A DNA stretch of 64,000 bases. Source: Dehalococcoidia bacterium (GTDB taxonomy: Bacteria > Chloroflexota > Dehalococcoidia > DSTF01 > JACRBR01). Below the pieces are notes generated by a model. That model made no database searches, was not told the origin of the DNA, and saw nothing but the letters and a program-made list of their open reading frames with translations. The stretch is from positions 130,104 through 194,103 of the forward strand of contig JBBDXD010000022.1 in the NCBI GenBank assembly GCA_040902535.1. Direction: 5' to 3'. Shown in pieces: positions 26,738 through 35,514 of this stretch. Position numbers and translations under genes: made by a program. Position 1 is the stretch's first letter, and each line of letters starts with the position of its first letter.

Positions 26738-26902
26738 ATGGACATCAACAACGAAACACCGCCTGAGCGCGAGCACGAATCGCATGACCGCACCCGCGAG
26801 TTGAGCGCGAGCGTCGAAGAGCGCGAGCGCATCATTCGCGCGCTGAACGAGGCGTTGGAGCGCGACCTCGACGAACTCTTCGAGGACGACCGCGCCGCCT
26901 AG
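26738..26902 (+). CDS. Small charged, helical protein of unknown function
   Basis: A 54-residue ORF starting MDINNETPPERE. From residue 18 it is an almost continuous run of Glu, Arg and Asp with hydrophobic residues at heptad-like spacing (LSASVEERERIIRALNEALERDLDELFEDD), consistent with an amphipathic helix or short coiled coil. No clear ribosome-binding site precedes either this ATG or an alternative 19 codons upstream. It ends 20 bases before the convergent end of the binding-protein gene. Function unknown; it may be spurious. Confidence 0.4.
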   Translation: MDINNETPPEREHESHDRTRELSASVEERERIIRALNEALERDLDELFEDDRAA

Positions 26903-28105
26903 CTACGGGATCGGCTCGAATCGCCCGTCCGTCACGCGATAGATGCGCAACCCCGCATCCGTCGCGCTGTCGCCGCGACGGTCGCCCACGGCGTCGAACG
27001 AAATGTGACCCGTGAGCCCGTCGTACTCCATGCCGCGCAGTTGAGCGAGGAGCGCGGCGCGCTCGATCGATAGCGTGCGTCCTTCGGTCACGGCGATCGC
27101 GTCGACCGCCCGCAGCAACACCGTCACGGCGTCGTGTGACTGCAGCACGAACGGTGTGCTTGGCCGGCGCTGGAAGCGTTCTTCAAAGCGCAGGATGAAC
27201 GCCTCGTCCGGCGTCGGCCCGCCGGTGATGATCGCGCCCTCGGCCGGTGGGCCTGCCGTTTCCAGGAAGTCGCGCGTGCTCAGCAGTCCGTCAGGCGCCA
27301 TGAATGCGCCGGTGTACTGGCCATCACGCAGGGCCTTGACGATCAGCGCGCCTTCAGGGTTCAGGCCTTCGAAGACGACGAGATCGGGCGCCGCCGCAAC
27401 CATCTCCCGCGCCAGCGGCACGAAGTCCACGTCGCCGCGCGCGACGCGTTCGCGCGCGAGCACCTGGCCGCCAGCCTCCTCGAAGCGCGCGGCAAACGCA
27501 TCCGCAAGGCCCTTGCCGTACGGGTCGCCGTCGTCGATCACGACTGCGGTCTTCGCCTGCAGCACGTCCGTGGCGTGCGAAGCCTGAAGCATCGCCTGCA
27601 CGTCGTCGCGCCAGGATGTGCGGAAGAAGTACGTCTCGCCTTTTTCTGAAAGATCGACGCGCGTCGCCGACGGCGACATGTGCACGATCCCGGCGCGCTC
27701 GTATTCGTCGTTCGCCGCCTGCGCACCGGTCGTGCACATCGGCCCGATGACGCCGATCAGCGTGTCGTCGGCAAGGAGATCCTCCGCCACCTCCACGGCC
27801 TTCTCGGCGTCGGTGCATCGGTCATCCAGGCGCTTGACCGCGATACGGTGTGATTTGAGCGCACCGCCGAAGTCTTGCACCGCCAATTCCACTGCATCCG
27901 CGATGTCCGTGCCCAGATTCACCTGGTCGCCGCTGAGTGCGACAGAGACGCCGATCGTGAGGGGCGCGCCGGCGGGGATCGAGATCGAAGCCGCGGGCGG
28001 TGGATCGCCCGGGGCGGTCGGTTCGGAGGATATCGCGCCATCGCCGCCACACGCCGTCATGATGATGACGGCTGCCGTGGCGAGCCACGCGGAGACGTGC
28101 CGCAT
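26903..28105 (-). CDS. Branched-chain amino-acid-type ABC substrate-binding lipoprotein
   Basis: A 400-residue periplasmic-binding-fold type 1 protein (Peripla_BP_6/LivJ-like). Residues 1-19 form a lipoprotein signal ending IIMTACGG, with the Cys as lipid anchor. LTIGVSVALSGDQVNLGTDIADAVELAVQDFGG and GVIGPMCTTGAQAANDEYERAGIVHMSPSATRVDL are diagnostic of the family. No permease or ATPase genes of the LivHMGF type adjoin it, so it is an orphan receptor that may serve a transporter elsewhere or act in sensing. The ligand may be an amino acid or other small organic molecule. Confidence 0.88.
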   Translation of the reverse strand: MRHVSAWLATAAVIIMTACGGDGAISSEPTAPGDPPPAASISIPAGAPLTIGVSVALSGDQVNLGTDIADAVELAVQDFGGALKSHRIAVKRLDDRCTDAEKAVEVAEDLLADDTLIGVIGPMCTTGAQAANDEYERAGIVHMSPSATRVDLSEKGETYFFRTSWRDDVQAMLQASHATDVLQAKTAVVIDDGDPYGKGLADAFAARFEEAGGQVLARERVARGDVDFVPLAREMVAAAPDLVVFEGLNPEGALIVKALRDGQYTGAFMAPDGLLSTRDFLETAGPPAEGAIITGGPTPDEAFILRFEERFQRRPSTPFVLQSHDAVTVLLRAVDAIAVTEGRTLSIERAALLAQLRGMEYDGLTGHISFDAVGDRRGDSATDAGLRIYRVTDGRFEPIP

Positions 28106-28207
28106 GAGTCTCGCTTTCCCGGGGCCGGTGTGACGAGCCCAGATGCCGCACGTATTATCTCTGGAGGCAGACCTTGCCGCTACCGCGCGTTGAAAGCCGT
28201 AGTAAAG

Positions 28208-28606
28208 ATGCCAAAAGAGAGAGCGTTCGCGATCAACGCGTCGCCGGCGGAGATCTACGCGGCGATCGAGCGCGATCTGCAGGAAGCCGATCAGCACCAG
28301 GGCGATACGTTCGCCGTCCTGCACCGCGACCCGCCGCGATCGATCGATCTGCGCGTGACAATTGGCGGCGTCTCATGCTGGCTGACATATTGCTTGCACG
28401 CGCGCGACGATTACACCGAAGTCGTCGGGACCGTGACGCCGTACGGATGGAAGTACGCGTTCTTCAAGACCATCACGTTTGGCATGCGCGACCAGGGGTT
28501 CGAGGTGGCGCTCATCGAAGGACTTGCGAACCTGAAGGCCGAAGTCGAAGGCACGGGCCTTGTCGAAATCGGCGCCGACGATGACGGACTGCCCTCCGAG
28601 CAGTGA
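28208..28606 (+). CDS. SRPBCC-like (polyketide-cyclase-fold) small protein
   Basis: A 132-residue protein starting MPKERAFAINASPAEIYAAIERDLQEA, the opening of the START/SRPBCC ligand-binding fold, where a strand is followed by a helix beginning SPAEIY. The rest alternates strands (SIDLRVTIGGVSCWLTYCLHARDDYTEVVGTVTPYG) and ends in the long C-terminal helix. The fold binds hydrophobic ligands in a cavity; the ligand and role are unknown. It converges on modC with 16 bases between the stops. Confidence 0.65.
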   Translation: MPKERAFAINASPAEIYAAIERDLQEADQHQGDTFAVLHRDPPRSIDLRVTIGGVSCWLTYCLHARDDYTEVVGTVTPYGWKYAFFKTITFGMRDQGFEVALIEGLANLKAEVEGTGLVEIGADDDGLPSEQ

Positions 28607-28622
28607 TGTGACGCCGAATGCG

Positions 28623-29741
28623 TTACCCTCCTGATGCACCATCCCGGCTGATCAACGTCAGATGGTCGCTCGTCAGCGCGATGCGCCATTCGCGTTTCGA
28701 TGAAATGCCGAGTACCTCGTACGGATGCGCCGGCACGTCGACCTCGAACACGTATGGCTCTCCGATCTCGGCGCCCGTCACGTCCGTGCGCATGTACAGG
28801 CGATGCGTGTTCGCCGTCGCCGTCTCGTCGATGATCTCAGCATCGAGTACGACGTCGAGCGGGTCATGCGCTTCGTGGCCCTCGCGCAGCACGATGATGT
28901 GTTCCGGCCGGATGCACAGGTAAACGTCGCCGCGCACCGGTGCCTCCGCATCGTGTACGCGGGCAGTGAACCATGGTGTCCGTACCACGGCGACGCCCTC
29001 CGCGTACGCGCCGATCGCGCCGGGGATGATGTTGCGCACCTCGACCAGTTCCGCCACGCGTCGCGACGACGGGCGGCGAAAGATCGCATCTCGCGTGCCG
29101 TGCTGCAGCACCATGCCGTCGTCGTAGACCGCGATGCTGTCAGCTAGTCCGTAGGCCTCGTTGAGGTCGTGCGTCACCAGCAGCGCCGTCAGGTCCAGCC
29201 GCTTGCGAAGCGTCGCCAATTCGCGCCGAAGCACGGAACGCAGCGGCGCTTCGAGTGCGGAGAACGGCTCGTCGAGCAGCAGCAACGATGGCTCCGCCGC
29301 CAGCGCGCGCGCCAGCGCCACTCGCTGCTGCTGGCCACCGGACATCGCGCGCGGACGGCGGTCCGCCAATCCCTCCAGGTCCAGCATCGCGATCAGCCGG
29401 TCCGCCCGCGCTCGCCTCCGCTGCTTCGTCCAGTGCGCCACGCCGAACTCGATGTTCTGCCGCGCGCTCATGTGCGGAAACAGCGCCAGTTCCTGCACCA
29501 CGTACCCGATGTTGCGCTGCTGCGGTGGCACGTTGATCTTCGTCGAAGCATCGAATGCGACGAGTCCGCCCGGCAACTCGATGCGTCCTCGCTCCGGTGT
29601 CAACAGCCCTGCGACCGCCTGCAACGTCAGCGACTTCCCCGACCCCGACGGCCCGAAGAGCACCACGAACTCGCCCCGCGCTTCGAACGCCGGCCGCAGG
29701 TGAAAGTCGCCTACGCGCTGCTCGATGTCGATGCGAAACAT
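28623..29741 (-). CDS. modC: Molybdate-type ABC transporter ATP-binding protein
   Basis: A 372-residue ATPase: Walker A GPSGSGKSLT at about residues 30-39, signature MSGGQQQRVALARALA, Walker B LLLLDEPFSALE and switch His in VTHDLNEA. The C-terminal part after 240 has the TOBE-like region (VYLCIRPEHIIVL) common to ModC and sulfate/putrescine importers. Context settles the call: it starts two bases after the stop of the ModB-like permease, which overlaps the ModA-like receptor. It powers molybdate (or tungstate) import. Confidence 0.88.
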   Translation of the reverse strand: MFRIDIEQRVGDFHLRPAFEARGEFVVLFGPSGSGKSLTLQAVAGLLTPERGRIELPGGLVAFDASTKINVPPQQRNIGYVVQELALFPHMSARQNIEFGVAHWTKQRRRARADRLIAMLDLEGLADRRPRAMSGGQQQRVALARALAAEPSLLLLDEPFSALEAPLRSVLRRELATLRKRLDLTALLVTHDLNEAYGLADSIAVYDDGMVLQHGTRDAIFRRPSSRRVAELVEVRNIIPGAIGAYAEGVAVVRTPWFTARVHDAEAPVRGDVYLCIRPEHIIVLREGHEAHDPLDVVLDAEIIDETATANTHRLYMRTDVTGAEIGEPYVFEVDVPAHPYEVLGISSKREWRIALTSDHLTLISRDGASGG

Positions 29742-29743
29742 CG

Positions 29744-30586
29744 CTACATGCTCGCCGGGGCGCCGCGCGCGAGGATGCGCAGCATCAGCAACAGGACCGC
29801 CGCCGCCGCCACGAGGATCACCGACAGCGCGATCGGCACGTCGATCGAACGGCCGGATTCGAATGCGCTGATGATCGCCAGCGGCATGGTCTGCGTGCGT
29901 CCTTGCAGGTTTCCCGCGAAGATCAGCGTCGCGCCGAGTTCACTCAGCGCGCGTGCCCAGCAGAGGATGGCGCCCGCCACGATCGATGGCCACGCCAGCG
30001 GCAGCGTCACGCGCCAGAACGTCCGCAACGGCGATGCGCCCAGCGTCGATGCAACTCCCTCGTACACCGGCTCGACCGCCTCGAACCCGGCTTTCACGGT
30101 GCGAATGTAGAACGGCGCCGAGACGAACAGTTGGGCCAGCACGACCGCGACCGTCGTGAACGCGATCTGCACGCCTGACGCATCGAGCGAATCGCCGATG
30201 ACGCCGCGGCGCCCGAGCGTCACCAGAAGCGCGACGCCGGCGACGGTTGGTGGCAGCACGATCGGCAGGTCGAGCAGCATGTCGATGACGATCTTGCCGC
30301 GAAACTGCCGCCGCGCGAGCAAATACGCGAGCGGCGTCCCCACCATGATCGCGACGAGCAGCGTGACCGTGCTGGTGATCGCGCTCAAGCGCAGCGAATC
30401 AAGCACAAGCTCCGAGGTGACGTTCTCGCTCAGCTCGCCGCTCGATATCGCGCGCCAAGCAAGTGCGACCATGGGCACGGAAAAGAACAGGAGCGCCAGT
30501 AGAGCTGGAGCGCCGAACGCCCAATCCAGCCCGATCCGCGATGTGATGCCCGGCCGCAACTGCCTGGTTCGTGATGTCGCGTTCAT
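29744..30586 (-). CDS. modB: Molybdate-type ABC transporter permease
   Basis: A 280-residue membrane protein with about six membrane helices. The binding-protein-dependent transport signature (EAA-like loop) is VEPVYEGVASTLGASPLRTFWRVTLPLAWPSIVAGAILCWARALSELGATLIFAGN, and the SELGATLIFAGN part is typical of ModB and CysT/W permeases. GTPLAYLLARRQFRGKIVIDMLLDLPIVLPPTVAGVALL is the ModB-like second loop. Its ATG overlaps the modA stop by four bases, and modC follows after two bases. Confidence 0.92.
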   Translation of the reverse strand: MNATSRTRQLRPGITSRIGLDWAFGAPALLALLFFSVPMVALAWRAISSGELSENVTSELVLDSLRLSAITSTVTLLVAIMVGTPLAYLLARRQFRGKIVIDMLLDLPIVLPPTVAGVALLVTLGRRGVIGDSLDASGVQIAFTTVAVVLAQLFVSAPFYIRTVKAGFEAVEPVYEGVASTLGASPLRTFWRVTLPLAWPSIVAGAILCWARALSELGATLIFAGNLQGRTQTMPLAIISAFESGRSIDVPIALSVILVAAAAVLLLMLRILARGAPASM

Positions 30587-31392
30587 GAAGCTCGCTCGAA
30601 GCCCCGCACCTCGAAGATGTCCTGGCCTTCATCGGAGAGCAGGAAGTCGATGAACGCCTGCGCTGCTTCCGGCTCCGCGGCATTGCTTGTGATCGCCACC
30701 GGATACGCCGCTTCGATATTGTAATCGAGCGGGATCTCGACGCTGTCCACGTCGTCGTCGATCTCGGGCGTCACGTCGGACACGTAGACGATGCCGGCGT
30801 CCGCTTCGCCGAGTTGCACCTTGGCGACCACGGACTTCACGTTCGGCTCCTGCGAGACCACGTTCGCCAGCACCATCTCGCGCAGCCCGGGCACGAAGCC
30901 ATCGTCTTCGGCGATCTTGTCCAGCACCTTGAGCGTGTAACGGCCAGCCGGCACTTCCGGGGCCGCCATGACGATGCGCAGCGATTGCTTCCCGAGGTCC
31001 GACAGCAAATGCACGTTGCCGGGGTTATCCGCCGGCACGATGACCGTCAGCGCATTACGAGCAAACGTGCGTGCGTCGGGCAACACGAGCCCGGCGGCCA
31101 GCGCCGCCTGCATGTTCTCGACGTCCGCCGCTGCGTACACGTCCGCCGCTGCGTCTTGATCGAGTTGCGTGCGAAGCGTCGGGCTGCCCGCGAAGTTGAA
31201 GCGCACGTCGATGTCGGTGCGGCGCGCCATGAACTCCGTCGCCGCGTCCTCGAACGCCTCCGTCAACGACGAGGCGGCGAATATTGTCAGCGTCGTGCGC
31301 GGCGGTTCATCGTCGCCGCCGCCATTACACGCGACGCACCCGAGGATGCAGACGGCCGCGAGGATGAGAAGCAAGAAACGTCGATCAGCCAC
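30583..31392 (-). CDS. modA: Molybdate-binding lipoprotein
   Basis: A 269-residue type 2 periplasmic-binding-fold protein: lipobox LGCVAC at about residue 20; then LTIFAASSLTEAFEDAATEF with the oxyanion-binding Ser pair, FAGSPTLRTQLDQDAAADVYAAAD, and EVPAGRYTLKVLDKI with QLGEADAGIVYVSD near the end. These are ModA landmarks. The start is a GTG overlapping the metallo-hydrolase stop by eight bases, since this gives the signal peptide directly. It delivers molybdate or tungstate to ModBC. Confidence 0.9.
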   Translation of the reverse strand: MADRRFLLLILAAVCILGCVACNGGGDDEPPRTTLTIFAASSLTEAFEDAATEFMARRTDIDVRFNFAGSPTLRTQLDQDAAADVYAAADVENMQAALAAGLVLPDARTFARNALTVIVPADNPGNVHLLSDLGKQSLRIVMAAPEVPAGRYTLKVLDKIAEDDGFVPGLREMVLANVVSQEPNVKSVVAKVQLGEADAGIVYVSDVTPEIDDDVDSVEIPLDYNIEAAYPVAITSNAAEPEAAQAFIDFLLSDEGQDIFEVRGFERAS

Positions 31393-32065
31393 CGGCCCGC
31401 TTCGCAAGTTCCATCCGGACGTACGGATTGCGCTGGCGCTCGTGCCCGATCGTCGTTTGGTCCATGTGCCCGGGCAGCACGATCGTGTGGTCCGGCAACA
31501 CCAGCAGGCGCTCGACGATGCTCGCCATCTCCTCGTCGTAATCGCCGCCCGGCAAGTCGGTGCGCCCGATCGACCCGGCGAACAGCGTGTCCCCCGCAAA
31601 CAACACGCCGTTGGCGTAGAAGCAGACGCTGCCGCGCGTGTGGCCCGGCGTATGGAGCACGCTTAGCTTCAGCCCGTCGATGTCTATATCGTCGCCGTCG
31701 TCGAGGAAGGCGTCCGGGTCCGGCGGGTTCGGAATGTCGACACCCATCCAGCTACGCGCCGAGTTGGCCGTGTTGCGCGCCAGGTCCAGGTCGGCGGCGT
31801 GGAGCAGGAACTTCGCGCCGGTCGTATCGCGGATCGCGCCGACACCCAGGATGTGGTCGATGTGCGCGTGCGAGTTCGCGATGTACTTGATCGCGACGCC
31901 CATGTCCTTCGCCATCGCCAGGATCTCGGCGGGCTCATCGCCCGGATCGACGCAGATCGCCTCACCCGTGCGCCGGTTGCCGATCACCCAGCAGTTTTCC
32001 TGGAACGCGCCGACGACAATCCCCCGGACGATGGTCTCGCTGACAGAAGCGTCGCTGGTATCCAC
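31385..32065 (-). CDS. Metallo-beta-lactamase-fold hydrolase, glyoxalase II-like
   Basis: A 226-residue MBL-fold enzyme with all zinc-site motifs: SHAHIDHILGV (HxHxDH), HTPGHTRGS, FAGDTLFAGSIGRTDL and VLPGHMDQTTIGHE. The compact YcbL-like length and EENC-like start (GAFQENCWVIG) fit hydroxyacylglutathione-hydrolase-like thioesterases or detoxification enzymes. The GTG start is chosen because TATATT lies exactly six bases before it, implying a leaderless message; an upstream ATG at 32188 would add 41 residues without homology. It is the first gene of the unit ending modC. Confidence 0.87.
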   Translation of the reverse strand: MDTSDASVSETIVRGIVVGAFQENCWVIGNRRTGEAICVDPGDEPAEILAMAKDMGVAIKYIANSHAHIDHILGVGAIRDTTGAKFLLHAADLDLARNTANSARSWMGVDIPNPPDPDAFLDDGDDIDIDGLKLSVLHTPGHTRGSVCFYANGVLFAGDTLFAGSIGRTDLPGGDYDEEMASIVERLLVLPDHTIVLPGHMDQTTIGHERQRNPYVRMELAKRAGG

Positions 32066-32071
32066 GCACCG

Positions 32072-32077
32072 AATATA
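32072..32077 (-). promoter_or_regulatory. -10 hexamer for leaderless metallo-hydrolase-mod operon
   Basis: Minus-strand TATATT, six bases, then the GTG start. With the overlaps downstream this would drive the hydrolase and modABC as one message with no 5' leader. Confidence 0.5.
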
Positions 32078-32194
32078 GGGGGTTGCGAGGCTTTCGGCGA
32101 GGAACCGCCGCTGCCGATAGTGCGTATTGTCGGTACCAGCATGTACGCCGCGCACCAGTGTTTCGGGCGTCGTGTGGCGGTACCGCAAATCTGC

Positions 32195-32223
32195 TTGTGC
32201 TGCTCAAGGGTAGGCACTAGACT
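32195..32223 (+). promoter_or_regulatory. Sigma-70-type promoter of the TPR gene
   Basis: TTGTGC and TAGACT separated by 17 bases lie about 40 bases ahead of the TPR gene start. Confidence 0.5.
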
Positions 32224-32261
32224 CTCGTGAATCTCAGCACCCGATACTCCCCCGAGGACCC

Positions 32262-33095
32262 ATGACCAACCAGACGCAGGACAAGGCGCGCAACCGCCGG
32301 CAACAGCTCGCCAAGCAGGCGATCGAGTTCGCCATGCAGAGCCGCTGGGAAGACGCCATTGCCACGAACAGGACGATCATCGCGTCATTCCCTGACGAGC
32401 AGGGTGCCTTCAACCGGCTCGGCAAGGCGCTCACGGAGACCGGCAAGATCAAGGAAGCGCGCGAGGCCTACCAGCGCGCGCTGGAACTCGACCCTTCGAA
32501 CGCCATCGCGAAGAAGAACCTCGATCGCCTGTCGCAGATGAAGGGGAAGACCGAGCCCGACAAGGCCCAGCAGGTCGACACCAGCCTCTTCATCGAAGAG
32601 ATGGGCAAGACGGGCGTCACGTCACTCCGGCCGCAAAGCATGAAGCTGCTCACGACGCTTTCGGCCGGCGATGAAGTCGCGCTGAAGCCCGTTGGCAACC
32701 GCCTCACCGTGGAGACCATGGCCGGCGACTACGTCAGCGATGTCGAACCGAAGCTTGCGTTGCGCCTGACCAAGCTCATGGACGGCGGCAACAAGTACGC
32801 CGCAGCCGTGGCCGGCGTCACGCCCGACAACGTGCGCGTGATCATCAAGGAGACCTTCCAGCACCCCACGCAGGTGGGCAGGCTCTCCTTCCCGGCCGGC
32901 AAGGCCGGTGATGTCATTCGTCCCCACATTCGCGAGAGCATGGTGCGCACAGACGCCGAGGACGATGACGACGCCGGCGATGAAACCGAGGACTGGGACG
33001 ACAGCGAAGAGGAGACCACCGAAGCTCCGCGCGACGTCAGCCTCTTCGACGCATCCCGCGAAGAAGATTCCGACGACTCCGACTTCGACGAGTAG
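32262..33095 (+). CDS. TPR-repeat protein with acidic tail
   Basis: A 277-residue protein in three parts. Residues 10-90 hold about two tetratricopeptide repeats (WEDAIATNRTIIASFPDEQGAFNRLGKAL, then IKEAREAYQRALELDPSNAIAKKNL), which usually mediate protein contacts. Residues 115-225 form a small mixed domain with LSAGDEVALKPVGNRLTVETMAGDYVSDV that I cannot name. The last 50 residues are an Asp/Glu-rich, probably disordered tail. A plausible promoter lies upstream. The architecture suggests an adaptor; no function can be assigned. Confidence 0.75.
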   Translation: MTNQTQDKARNRRQQLAKQAIEFAMQSRWEDAIATNRTIIASFPDEQGAFNRLGKALTETGKIKEAREAYQRALELDPSNAIAKKNLDRLSQMKGKTEPDKAQQVDTSLFIEEMGKTGVTSLRPQSMKLLTTLSAGDEVALKPVGNRLTVETMAGDYVSDVEPKLALRLTKLMDGGNKYAAAVAGVTPDNVRVIIKETFQHPTQVGRLSFPAGKAGDVIRPHIRESMVRTDAEDDDDAGDETEDWDDSEEETTEAPRDVSLFDASREEDSDDSDFDE

Positions 33096-33152
33096 GGATC
33101 GCTCGCACGCCGCACGCTGACCTGCCCGGTTTCCACGCCGCTGCGCGGACGT

Positions 33153-33158
33153 TACGCT
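33153..33158 (+). promoter_or_regulatory. -10 hexamer for leaderless amidotransferase-like gene
   Basis: TACGCT followed by six bases and the ATG, without ribosome-binding site. The hexamer fits TAnnnT but is weak. Confidence 0.35.
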
Positions 33159-33164
33159 CAGCGC

Positions 33165-33890
33165 ATGAAGAAGCCACGTATCGGCGTCACGCGATGGGAA
33201 GACGTCCCCGGCGAAGCCGTCGACCGCTACTGGGATCGGCTCACCGAGTCCGGTGCCGAAGTCGTCGACCTCGATGAGTCAGCCGCCTCTCGCGTCGACG
33301 AGCTGTCGCCCCTGATCGACGCGCTCATGCTCACCGGCGGCATCGATGTCGACCCGGCGACCTACGGCGCCGCCGCGCGCCACGAAAAAGTGCGCGAGAC
33401 CGCCCCTGAGCGCGACCGCATGGAGCTGGCATACCTGGAATCAGCGCTCAAGCGCGATATTGCCGTGCTCGCGATCTGCCGCGGCCACCAGCTCCTCAAC
33501 GTGGGCTTCGGCGGACAACTGCTGCAGCACATCGATAGCGGCGAGCATCGCGCGGACTACCGCACCGAGGGCTATCCGTCGCGGTGGCACGATTTGCGCG
33601 TCCAGGAAGGCGCCCGGCTCGCGTCCGTGCTGAGTGCCACATCACTCGAGATCAACTCACGTCACCACCAGGCCGTGACGCGCGACGTGCTCGCGAGCGG
33701 ACTGCGCCCGGTCGCCTGGGCGGAAGATCACGGCCGGAACCTCGTCGAGGGCATGGAGAGCGAAGCGCACCGCTGGGTCGTCGCCGTACAGTGGCACCCG
33801 GAACGTCTCGAGGAGCACAAACCGGCGTTCGCTCCCCTGATGCGACGCTTGTTCGCCGCATTTATCGATCAGGCGCAAGAACGCTCTTAG
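33165..33890 (+). CDS. Class I glutamine amidotransferase-like hydrolase (PuuD/peptidase C26 type)
   Basis: A 241-residue protein opening KPRIGVTRWEDVPGEAVDRYWDRL. The nucleophile Cys is in AICRGHQLLNVGFGGQLLQHI, the catalytic His in VVAVQWHPERLEE with Glu two residues on, and MLTGGIDVDPATYGA is the oxyanion region typical of gamma-glutamyl-GABA hydrolases. These enzymes cleave gamma-glutamyl amides in polyamine catabolism. No other puu genes are nearby, so the substrate is unproven. It converges on the DUF6941-type gene, the stops overlapping by four bases. Confidence 0.87.
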   Translation: MKKPRIGVTRWEDVPGEAVDRYWDRLTESGAEVVDLDESAASRVDELSPLIDALMLTGGIDVDPATYGAAARHEKVRETAPERDRMELAYLESALKRDIAVLAICRGHQLLNVGFGGQLLQHIDSGEHRADYRTEGYPSRWHDLRVQEGARLASVLSATSLEINSRHHQAVTRDVLASGLRPVAWAEDHGRNLVEGMESEAHRWVVAVQWHPERLEEHKPAFAPLMRRLFAAFIDQAQERS

Positions 33891-34315
33891 CGCGACGGCC
33901 GCTTTATGACGCGAAACGGCACCGACTTCGCGAGCTTGTCGTCGAGCCACAACTCCGCCACCGCCTCGACCGGCTTTTCGAGCTTGATCGCCATGTTCAT
34001 CGAGATCAGTACGCGCTGCGTGGAACCGGGCGGCAGTCCGGGCGGCCGCCCCTGTTCGAACTCGCCGCCGATGTCGCCGAAGCTCGCACCGTCCTCGCCC
34101 CGCAGCCGGATGCGGAACTGGTGCTTGTGATTCGTGTCCATCCACGGCACCAGGATCGCCGCCGCCACCGCCAACTGGTGCTGCACGGGAAAGTCTTTCG
34201 CCCAGATCAGCGACCAGCCGCCGCCGAGCAGGTAGAGCTTGTCCCCTTGCACCTGCGCGGCATCCGCCAGGATCAGAAAGTCGACGGTGGTGCTGTCTTC
34301 CACGTGTTCCCTCAT
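33887..34315 (-). CDS. DUF6941-type protein of unknown function
   Basis: A 142-residue protein with the sequence VDFLILADAAQVQGDKLYLLGGGWSLIW, which I recognise as the DUF6941 type. It is beta-rich, with HKHQFRIRLRGEDGASFGDIGGEFEQG and a C-terminal VAELWLDDKLAKSVPFRVIKRP. There is no signal peptide or membrane segment. The ATG overlaps the LCP gene stop (ATGA), so both are co-translated. The role is unknown; coupling to an LCP transferase suggests, but does not show, an envelope connection. Confidence 0.72.
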   Translation of the reverse strand: MREHVEDSTTVDFLILADAAQVQGDKLYLLGGGWSLIWAKDFPVQHQLAVAAAILVPWMDTNHKHQFRIRLRGEDGASFGDIGGEFEQGRPPGLPPGSTQRVLISMNMAIKLEKPVEAVAELWLDDKLAKSVPFRVIKRPSR

Positions 34316-35442
34316 GGCGTGACGCCCGCAGCGACCAGCATCTCCGCCGCCAGTGCGCCCGCCTCGCTGTCTCCAAACGCTTCCGTGATGATCGCCTGCA
34401 CCTTCACGGGATCCAGCAGTTGGATCGAAGCCTCGCACGAGCCGCACGAGACCGCCGCCTCGGCCAGCGATTTGGTGGTGAGCTTGTCGTCGGGCACGCG
34501 CTTGAGCAGCGATAGCACGCCCGCCGACTGCCGCGTGCTCATGTCGGTCTTGACGGTCTTTCGAAATGCTCCGTACGCCCCCGGCAGGCGAAAGATCGAC
34601 AGCGGCGACGAAGCACTGTCGATCAGCGCCGACCCCACCCGCTGCTGGCGTTCGATACGTTCGAAGTCACTTGAACCCTCGCGGATCCGGCCATAGGCGA
34701 CCGCCTCGTAGCCGTTCAGCTTCAGCTTGCCTTCAGGGAAGAACTGCGGGATGACGTTAACGTCGTCGTCCGAGTAATTGTCCTGGCCAAACTCCTGCGG
34801 ATTGTCGATGGTCACGCCCCCCATCGCGTCGATCAGGTCCTTCGCACTGTACTGATCGAAGATCACGTAGTGATCGACCTCGATGCCCAGGTTGTGCTCG
34901 ATCGTTTCCATGACGGCGCGTGGCGCCGCGCTTTCGTCGTCCGCCGACCAGTTGTAGACGAACGCCGTATTGATCCTGTCCTGCGCATAGCCGCCCTCCA
35001 CGGGCACCTGCATCAGGGCGTCTCGCGGGATGCTCAGAAACGCGGCTTCATGATCGCGCGGGTCGATGCGCAGCAGCAGCACGGTGTCCGTCCGGCTTGG
35101 CCCCTCCGTCCCGGGGCGCCGGTCAAGGCCGATCACGACGACCGTGAAGGGACGGTTCGGCAATCCGAAGATCAGCGGCGCGCCGCCGGGGATCGGCGCC
35201 GAGACGCGCAGTCCGGTGAACGGCACCGGCAGCGGCTGGACCGCCGTCAGCACCGCAATGAACAGATAGCCGAAGAACACCAATGCGGCGGTCCGCAGCC
35301 AGTGCGAGCGCTTCTTGCGCGAGGGTGCGGCGACTTCCGGTGGCGCTTCCGCCGGGGCGGGGCCGCGCTGTTTTGCGCCGCGCGTGGGGGGGATGGCTCG
35401 GGGGCGGTCTCTGAGCTGCCCGTACGCCTCAAAGTCTTCCAT
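34312..35442 (-). CDS. LytR-CpsA-Psr (LCP) family glycopolymer transferase
   Basis: A 376-residue protein: cytoplasmic Pro/Arg-rich start, one membrane segment at about residues 50-68 (TAALVFFGYLFIAVLTAV), then the extracytoplasmic LCP domain with FTVVVIGLDRRPGTEGPSRTDTVLLLRIDP, AAFLSIPRDALM, INTAFVYN and AVAYGRIREGSSDFERIERQQR. The conserved Arg and Asp residues that hold the lipid pyrophosphate are present. LCP enzymes move glycopolymers from lipid carriers onto the wall or other surface acceptors. The start could also be one of two ATGs 12-15 bases upstream. It diverges from ispF. Confidence 0.9.
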   Translation of the reverse strand: MEDFEAYGQLRDRPRAIPPTRGAKQRGPAPAEAPPEVAAPSRKKRSHWLRTAALVFFGYLFIAVLTAVQPLPVPFTGLRVSAPIPGGAPLIFGLPNRPFTVVVIGLDRRPGTEGPSRTDTVLLLRIDPRDHEAAFLSIPRDALMQVPVEGGYAQDRINTAFVYNWSADDESAAPRAVMETIEHNLGIEVDHYVIFDQYSAKDLIDAMGGVTIDNPQEFGQDNYSDDDVNVIPQFFPEGKLKLNGYEAVAYGRIREGSSDFERIERQQRVGSALIDSASSPLSIFRLPGAYGAFRKTVKTDMSTRQSAGVLSLLKRVPDDKLTTKSLAEAAVSCGSCEASIQLLDPVKVQAIITEAFGDSEAGALAAEMLVAAGVTP

Positions 35443-35502
35443 GACCGCCGGCATCATACCGGACGCCGCCGCGGCCCTTCGCGCCAGTGATCGCGCCGCA
35501 GA

Positions 35503-35508
35503 TACAAT
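35503..35508 (+). promoter_or_regulatory. -10 hexamer for leaderless ispF
   Basis: TACAAT, six bases, then the ispF ATG; no ribosome-binding site. One of the clearer cases of this geometry. Confidence 0.55.
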
Positions 35509-35514
35509 CGCGGC

